Below are positions 49,290 through 50,664 of a stretch of 50,664 bases of DNA, in pieces (position 1 is the first letter of the stretch; every line of letters starts with the position of its first letter). The notes beneath the pieces were generated by a model that did no database searches, was not told the origin of the DNA, and worked only from the letters and a program-made list of their open reading frames with translations. The translations under genes were made by a program, and so were the position numbers. This stretch comes from Rhodothermaceae bacterium Tc-Br11_B2g6_7 (GTDB lineage Bacteria; Bacteroidota; Rhodothermia; Rhodothermales; Salinibacteraceae), in assembly GCA_001564055.1 (NCBI GenBank), contig LKNB01000015.1:1-50664 (forward strand), given 5' to 3'.

Positions 49290-50375
49290 TCACTCAAGCA
49301 CCAGATGATCCACCGCAAGAAGCGCCTCAACGGGGTAGACCTGGACGATGCCCACTGGCTCCTCTGGCGTAGGTCCTGCGAGGTAGAGCCGTTCATTCCG
49401 CGCATGCAGGATCAGGATGCCACGAATAGGGTCCACGCGCAGGCTGTGCACCAGCTGCCCCGTGGAGCGGTGAAGAAAGTCAAGCCGGTGATGGCCGTAG
49501 CCGTACTCAAGCTCCTCGTCCAGTTTACGTATCTCCACTACCAGTAGTGTATCATTTGCCGGAGCCACCTGCTCGACACGGTCGAACGAATTGCCCCACA
49601 CGTGGCGTTCGTTACTTTGCCCAGCCCCTTGAGGCATGGGCGACGTGATGCCTTGAAAGTGCGCTGGTAACGGATCGGGCTTGAGAATATCTAACGCGTC
49701 CCCATCACGGGAAAATACGCTGACAGAATACTCGCCGGGCTGGACCGCGTACAAGCGATCCCGATCCTCGTCTACAAATGCCCGGGCCATGCCGTCAGAG
49801 TATGCGCCGTACTCCCGGTGCGTCTCCGTAAACGGATAGAACGCGTTGACAGAATCCCCTTTGACGGTGAAGGTGTGCAGTTTCTTGCTCTCAAAGATGT
49901 CTCGGTCCTCGAGGGTGCGCGCGACTACGACGAGCGAGTCCGAAAGAAAGGAGGTCCTGCCAAACACCGTGGCCTGGTGGAGCGGCAGGGCAAACGAGTG
50001 CGAGAATTCTCCATCGGTGTGGAAGAACGAAACTCTCGGCTGCCTATCCATCACCGTAAGTAGCTCCTCGTTTGGCGAGAGATCAATGCGGGCCGGATGG
50101 TCAAACTCCCCGGGTCCTTCGCCCTGCCGTCCAATGGTTGTGACGAGCTCGCCGGTCGGGTCGTAGAACTTCACATTGTCATCGACCGGATCAGCCACGA
50201 ACATATTACCGTCGCTGTCGAACGCCAGGTCGGTAATTAGAAAAGTGCCGGGGAGGCGGATCTCTTCCGTAGGTTCGAGGCTGGTTTGAGCTTGTACTTG
50301 AGAAAGGATAGAAATACAAAAGACCGTTATGAGCGCCGCTGTAGCAGCCGTAAATATTTGTACGAGCTTACTCAT
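49290..50375 (-). CDS. Secreted 6-bladed beta-propeller protein
   Basis: A 361-aa protein with a signal peptide (ending QVQAQ) and NHL-type propeller repeats: SDGNMFVADPVDDNVKF, then GRQGEGPGEF near residue 85, with the same hallmark as the lipoprotein at 30043. It is preceded on the same strand by the end of a Cys-rich peptide gene (50472), an arrangement resembling the NVEALA-peptide plus propeller pairs of Bacteroides. It converges with the GT-GH57 gene. Confidence 0.78.
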   Translation of the reverse strand: MSKLVQIFTAATAALITVFCISILSQVQAQTSLEPTEEIRLPGTFLITDLAFDSDGNMFVADPVDDNVKFYDPTGELVTTIGRQGEGPGEFDHPARIDLSPNEELLTVMDRQPRVSFFHTDGEFSHSFALPLHQATVFGRTSFLSDSLVVVARTLEDRDIFESKKLHTFTVKGDSVNAFYPFTETHREYGAYSDGMARAFVDEDRDRLYAVQPGEYSVSVFSRDGDALDILKPDPLPAHFQGITSPMPQGAGQSNERHVWGNSFDRVEQVAPANDTLLVVEIRKLDEELEYGYGHHRLDFLHRSTGQLVHSLRVDPIRGILILHARNERLYLAGPTPEEPVGIVQVYPVEALLAVDHLVLE

Positions 50376-50401
50376 GTAGTGAAAAAGGAAGGTTCACAGA
50401 T

Positions 50402-50438
50402 GCAGCCAGGACGATGTCAAAATCATCGATCTGGCTGC
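50402..50438 (-). terminator. Hairpin between the Cys-rich peptide and the propeller gene
   Basis: GCAGCCAG (50402-50409) pairs perfectly with CTGGCTGC (50431-50438), with an inner GATG/CATC pairing. On the minus strand a T-run (CCTTTTT) follows about 15 bases later. It may end part of the transcript from the small peptide gene and so set unequal amounts of the two products. Confidence 0.5.
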
Positions 50439-50471
50439 GTTTAGTTAGTGGTTACGTAGTTACTACTTACG

Positions 50472-50664
50472 TCATTCTTCAAAGTCAGTGCAACCATTGC
50501 AATCACAGGTACCCATCCATCCTGGGCAACCACAACCATCACCGGGCACTATGCTTTCACCAGGATAGTCAATCTGAAAATGGTCGGTACCCATGTAAGG
50601 AAGGCAGTCATCGACTACGGCGACAGTAGCCACCCCGTCCAGGGCGTCGCTTTGAACGGTCTCC
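50472..50664 (-). CDS. Cys-rich peptide, C-terminal part, cut by the window end
   Basis: The minus strand is open from the window end to a stop at 50472-50474, giving 63 residues. The last 25 contain five Cys in CGCPGWMGTCDCNGC, ending in acidic TDFEE; a further Cys is at VDDC. The pattern recalls small secreted Cys-rich peptides next to 6-bladed propeller genes in Bacteroidota (NVEALA-like). The N-terminus, where a signal peptide would be, is outside the window. Function is unknown. Confidence 0.6.
   Translation of the reverse strand, partial: ETVQSDALDGVATVAVVDDCLPYMGTDHFQIDYPGESIVPGDGCGCPGWMGTCDCNGCTDFEE

Overview
The window is a chromosomal segment from a high-GC Bacteroidota/Rhodothermota-type bacterium. 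The lineage is inferred, most like the halophilic Salinibacter/Rhodothermales group. The grounds are a SusC/SusD pair, an arginine operon built round an N-acylornithine (not ornithine) carbamoyltransferase, 6-bladed beta-propeller proteins, GH97 and GH57 enzymes, a phosphosulfolactate synthase-like protein, many acidic proteins and few Shine-Dalgarno sites. No rRNA, tRNA, IS element or CRISPR array was seen.

Layout. 1-5500 is an accessory region, visibly less GC-rich and gene-poor. It holds an unrecognised protein, a nucleotidyltransferase with a 66-aa partner, a lipoprotein with a JAMM metalloprotease motif split by a frameshift at a C6 run, and two secreted 142-aa paralogues. 5546-7065 has a stand-alone CheR-type methyltransferase and a divergent membrane-anchored protein. 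7136-16450 is the arginine operon: promoter, an Arg-codon-rich leader peptide, an intrinsic terminator, then argG, a P-loop gene, argC, argD, acyl-ornithine carbamoyltransferase, argB, an M20 deacylase and argH. 16858-21350 is a SusD/SusC outer-membrane uptake pair on the minus strand. 21824-31508 is mixed housekeeping and accessory: FG-GAP protein, Uma2 protein, tryptophanase, a toxin-antitoxin pair, PH-like membrane protein, ABC-F ATPase, propeller lipoprotein and SemiSWEET. 31509-37366 has a decayed acetamidase copy, a ferric-reductase-like flavoprotein, acetamidase/formamidase with a MoaD-like partner, and a GH97 glucosidase. 37558-41281 runs mostly on the minus strand: PolX-type HhH protein, phosphosulfolactate synthase-like protein, MmgE/PrpD and dodecin. 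41679-46193 is a probable plus-strand operon: flavin-reductase-like protein, CPG2-like M20 peptidase, a second copy of the arginine-operon P-loop protein, and an SLC13/DASS dicarboxylate transporter. The end has a GT4-GH57 fusion enzyme, a secreted propeller and the C-terminus of a Cys-rich peptide.

The two strongest leads are these. First, the arginine operon appears to be controlled by ribosome-mediated attenuation: 6 Arg codons within 7, in a leader peptide placed just before a terminator. Second, a little-known two-domain P-loop protein occurs twice in the window, each time near an M20 amidohydrolase, and one copy sits inside an arginine operon that shows no N-acylglutamate synthase. That makes it a candidate for the missing acyl-transfer step.
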